Shown piece after piece: positions 5,336-6,869 of a stretch of 6,869 bases of DNA. Below the pieces are notes generated by a model, which saw only the letters and a list, made by a program, of their open reading frames with translations, had not been told where the DNA came from and searched no databases. Source of the stretch: an uncultured Clostridia bacterium (GTDB lineage: Bacteria > Bacillota_A > Clostridia > Christensenellales > Aristaeellaceae); contig CAMVDI010000095.1 in the NCBI GenBank assembly GCA_947166205.1, positions 1 to 6,869 on the forward strand. Reading direction: 5' to 3'. The translations under genes and the position numbers were made by a program. Within the stretch, counting starts at the first letter, position 1. Each line of letters begins with the position of its first letter.

Positions 5336-6869
5336 ATGAGAATTCTGTTTGCGACCAGTGAATGCGCTCCCTTCAGCAAAAGCGGCGGCCTGGCGGACGT
5401 GGCCTTCTCCCTTCCGCCTGCGCTGAAAAAAGCGGGGGAAACCATCGAGATCATTACCCCGCTGTATCAGTGCGTGTGGGAGCGGTTCAGGGACCGGATC
5501 GAGTTTGTCATGGATGAGACGGTGGAGCTGAGCGGGACGGCATACGCCTGCGAACTGTATCGGGGGGAGAGGGACGGGGTTCCCGTCTGGTTCGTGAAAT
5601 ACGACCCCTTCTTCGACCGGCCCAGGCTGTACGGCTATGACGACGACAAGCTGCGCTTCGCCATGTTCAGCAAGGCCGTCATCCAGCTGCTTCCGGACCT
5701 GGGCCCCATGCCGGACATCCTTCACTGCAATGACTGGGAAACCGCCCTGTCGGTGATCTATCTGAAAAACGACCAGGTGACCAACCCGGCCCTGAAGAAG
5801 ATCCGCTCGGTCTTTACGATTCACAACATCGCCTATCAGGGCCAGTTCAGCGCCTGGGAGCTTCAGACCACCTTCGGCCTTCCGGAGGGATGGTATGACG
5901 GCGGGCTGGGCTTCGAATACGAGGGCCGGCATGACGTGAACCTGATGAAGGGCGCCATGATGATGGCGGACGCGGTTTCCACCGTATCCCCCACCTATGC
6001 CCGGGAGCTGCACCATCACCGGTACGGCATGGGGCTGGAAGGCGTGGCGCACCTGGTGGACAACAAGCTGCAGGGAATCCTGAACGGCATTGACATGGAT
6101 CACTACGATCCGGCCAGGGATGAGCGGCTGCCGGCGCATTTTGACGTGAAGCACATGAAGGGCAAGGCCGCCTGCAAGGAGAGCCTGCAGGAAGCTTTCG
6201 GGCTGGAAAAGGAAGCCCATTTCCCCCTGTTCAGCCTGGTGGCCAGGCTGGTGGAGCAGAAGGGCGTGGAGCTGATCCGGGAGCTGCTGCCCCGGCTGAT
6301 GGACCTGGGATGCCAGGTGATCATCTTCGGCCAGGGGGAGCAGGGCTACATCGATCATTTCAACTGGTGCAGGACCCAGTGGCCGGGCCAGTTCGGATTC
6401 TCCAGCGACTATACGGAGGACATGGCCGCCCGGGTTTTCGCCGGATCGGATTTCTACCTGATGCCCTCCCGGTTTGAGCCCTGCGGGCTGAGCCAGATGA
6501 TGGCCATGCGGTACGGAACCGTCCCCATCGTCCACGAGACCGGCGGGCTGAAGGACTCCGTCCGGGCCTACAGCAGCTTTGACGGCATCGGCGACGGCTT
6601 CTCCTTCCCGGAATACACGAGCCAGAGCCTGATGATGAGCATCATGAGCGCCCTGAGGGTCTATTTCTGCGATCAGGAAACCTTTGAGCTGCTTCGCTCC
6701 AGGTGCATGAAGAAGGACTTTTCCTGGGACCGGAGCGCCCAGCAGTATCTGCGGATGTACAGCAAGATCGCCGTGAGCTCCGGATCGGAGCAGATTCCCT
6801 ACCGGGACGCGTACCTGCAGCTGAAGGACGCGTACGTGAAGCTGGAGCAGGCAAACCGGAAGCTGAACC
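5336..6869 (+). CDS. glgA: Glycogen synthase GlgA (ADP-glucose glucosyltransferase), 3' end outside window
   Basis: 511 codons are visible with no stop. The protein is a GT-B, family GT5 enzyme that adds glucose from ADP-glucose to the non-reducing ends of alpha-1,4-glucan in the cytoplasm. Landmarks: K15-S-G-G-L at the N-terminus (nucleotide-sugar binding), IHNIAYQG with His163, VSPTYARE, ILNGID, ARLVEQKG (303-310) with Arg304 and Lys309, and SRFEPCGLSQ with Glu381. These fit the spacing of the E. coli enzyme. The usual family C-terminus, DFSWDRSAQQYLRMY, ends at about residue 478, near full length for GlgA (~477). The frame then continues at least 33 residues into a charged segment with heptad-like spacing (DAYLQLKDAYVKLEQANRKL), a probable coiled coil or linker to an extra domain cut off by the window edge. 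It has its own promoter and candidate operator. No other glycogen gene is visible in the window. Confidence 0.95.
   Translation, partial: MRILFATSECAPFSKSGGLADVAFSLPPALKKAGETIEIITPLYQCVWERFRDRIEFVMDETVELSGTAYACELYRGERDGVPVWFVKYDPFFDRPRLYGYDDDKLRFAMFSKAVIQLLPDLGPMPDILHCNDWETALSVIYLKNDQVTNPALKKIRSVFTIHNIAYQGQFSAWELQTTFGLPEGWYDGGLGFEYEGRHDVNLMKGAMMMADAVSTVSPTYARELHHHRYGMGLEGVAHLVDNKLQGILNGIDMDHYDPARDERLPAHFDVKHMKGKAACKESLQEAFGLEKEAHFPLFSLVARLVEQKGVELIRELLPRLMDLGCQVIIFGQGEQGYIDHFNWCRTQWPGQFGFSSDYTEDMAARVFAGSDFYLMPSRFEPCGLSQMMAMRYGTVPIVHETGGLKDSVRAYSSFDGIGDGFSFPEYTSQSLMMSIMSALRVYFCDQETFELLRSRCMKKDFSWDRSAQQYLRMYSKIAVSSGSEQIPYRDAYLQLKDAYVKLEQANRKLN

Noticed and set aside
5009..6535. 508-codon open frame on the - strand
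   Set aside because: It lies opposite glgA and the end of the LicC-like gene and crosses the glgA promoter. The composition is typical of an antisense shadow, and the + strand product is unmistakable GlgA.
1..6869. CRISPR arrays, tRNA, rRNA, insertion sequences or phage attachment sites
   Set aside because: I saw no regularly spaced repeats, tRNA-like cloverleaf sequences, transposase frames or terminal inverted repeats. Composition looks even across the window, with no sign of recent insertion.

Overview
The window is compact, GC-rich bacterial DNA with every recognisable gene on the + strand. SigA-type promoters, strong Shine-Dalgarno sites, GTG and TTG starts, and the gene families present (a Gram-positive YidC-like domain, CDP-glycerol phosphotransferase, LicC-like cytidylyltransferase, GlgA) suggest a high-GC member of the Clostridia, of the gut or rumen type. 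That placement is an inference from gene style, not a phylogeny.

Layout. Positions 1-55 are the last 17 codons of an unidentified gene, closed by a strong rho-independent terminator (64-92). A consensus promoter (129-157) then starts a tight three-gene operon that ends at a second hairpin terminator (4226-4252). (1) 192-2135 encodes a two-domain protein: a YidC/Oxa1-type membrane insertase fold fused to a cytoplasmic CDP-glycerol:glycerophosphotransferase (TagB/TagF type) domain. (2) 2132-2416, overlapping by ATGA, encodes a small protein with a signal peptide, a Y-I-D-P motif after the cleavage site and one further membrane helix. (3) 2420-4198 encodes a five-helix membrane protein with an extracytoplasmic sulfatase/alkaline-phosphatase-superfamily domain of the type that transfers or removes phospho-alcohol groups.

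A second promoter (4271-4299) drives a LicC-like nucleotidyltransferase carrying an N-terminal winged helix (4330-5226). A third promoter (5276-5304), whose spacer holds a perfect 14-bp palindrome, drives glgA (glycogen synthase, 5336 to beyond the window end). GlgA runs past the usual family length into a charged, probably helical C-terminal extension.

How the genes may work together (inference): the fused transferase would use CDP-glycerol or a similar CDP-alcohol at the inner membrane face. The YIDP protein and the sulfatase-like protein would act at the outer face on the same teichoic-acid-like or glycolipid polymer. The LicC-like enzyme next door would make a CDP-alcohol such as CDP-choline for decorating cell-surface polymers. 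GlgA belongs to glycogen metabolism and looks independent. The most unusual item is the YidC-transferase fusion, which places an insertase fold and a surface-polymer transferase in one polypeptide at the head of a self-contained operon.
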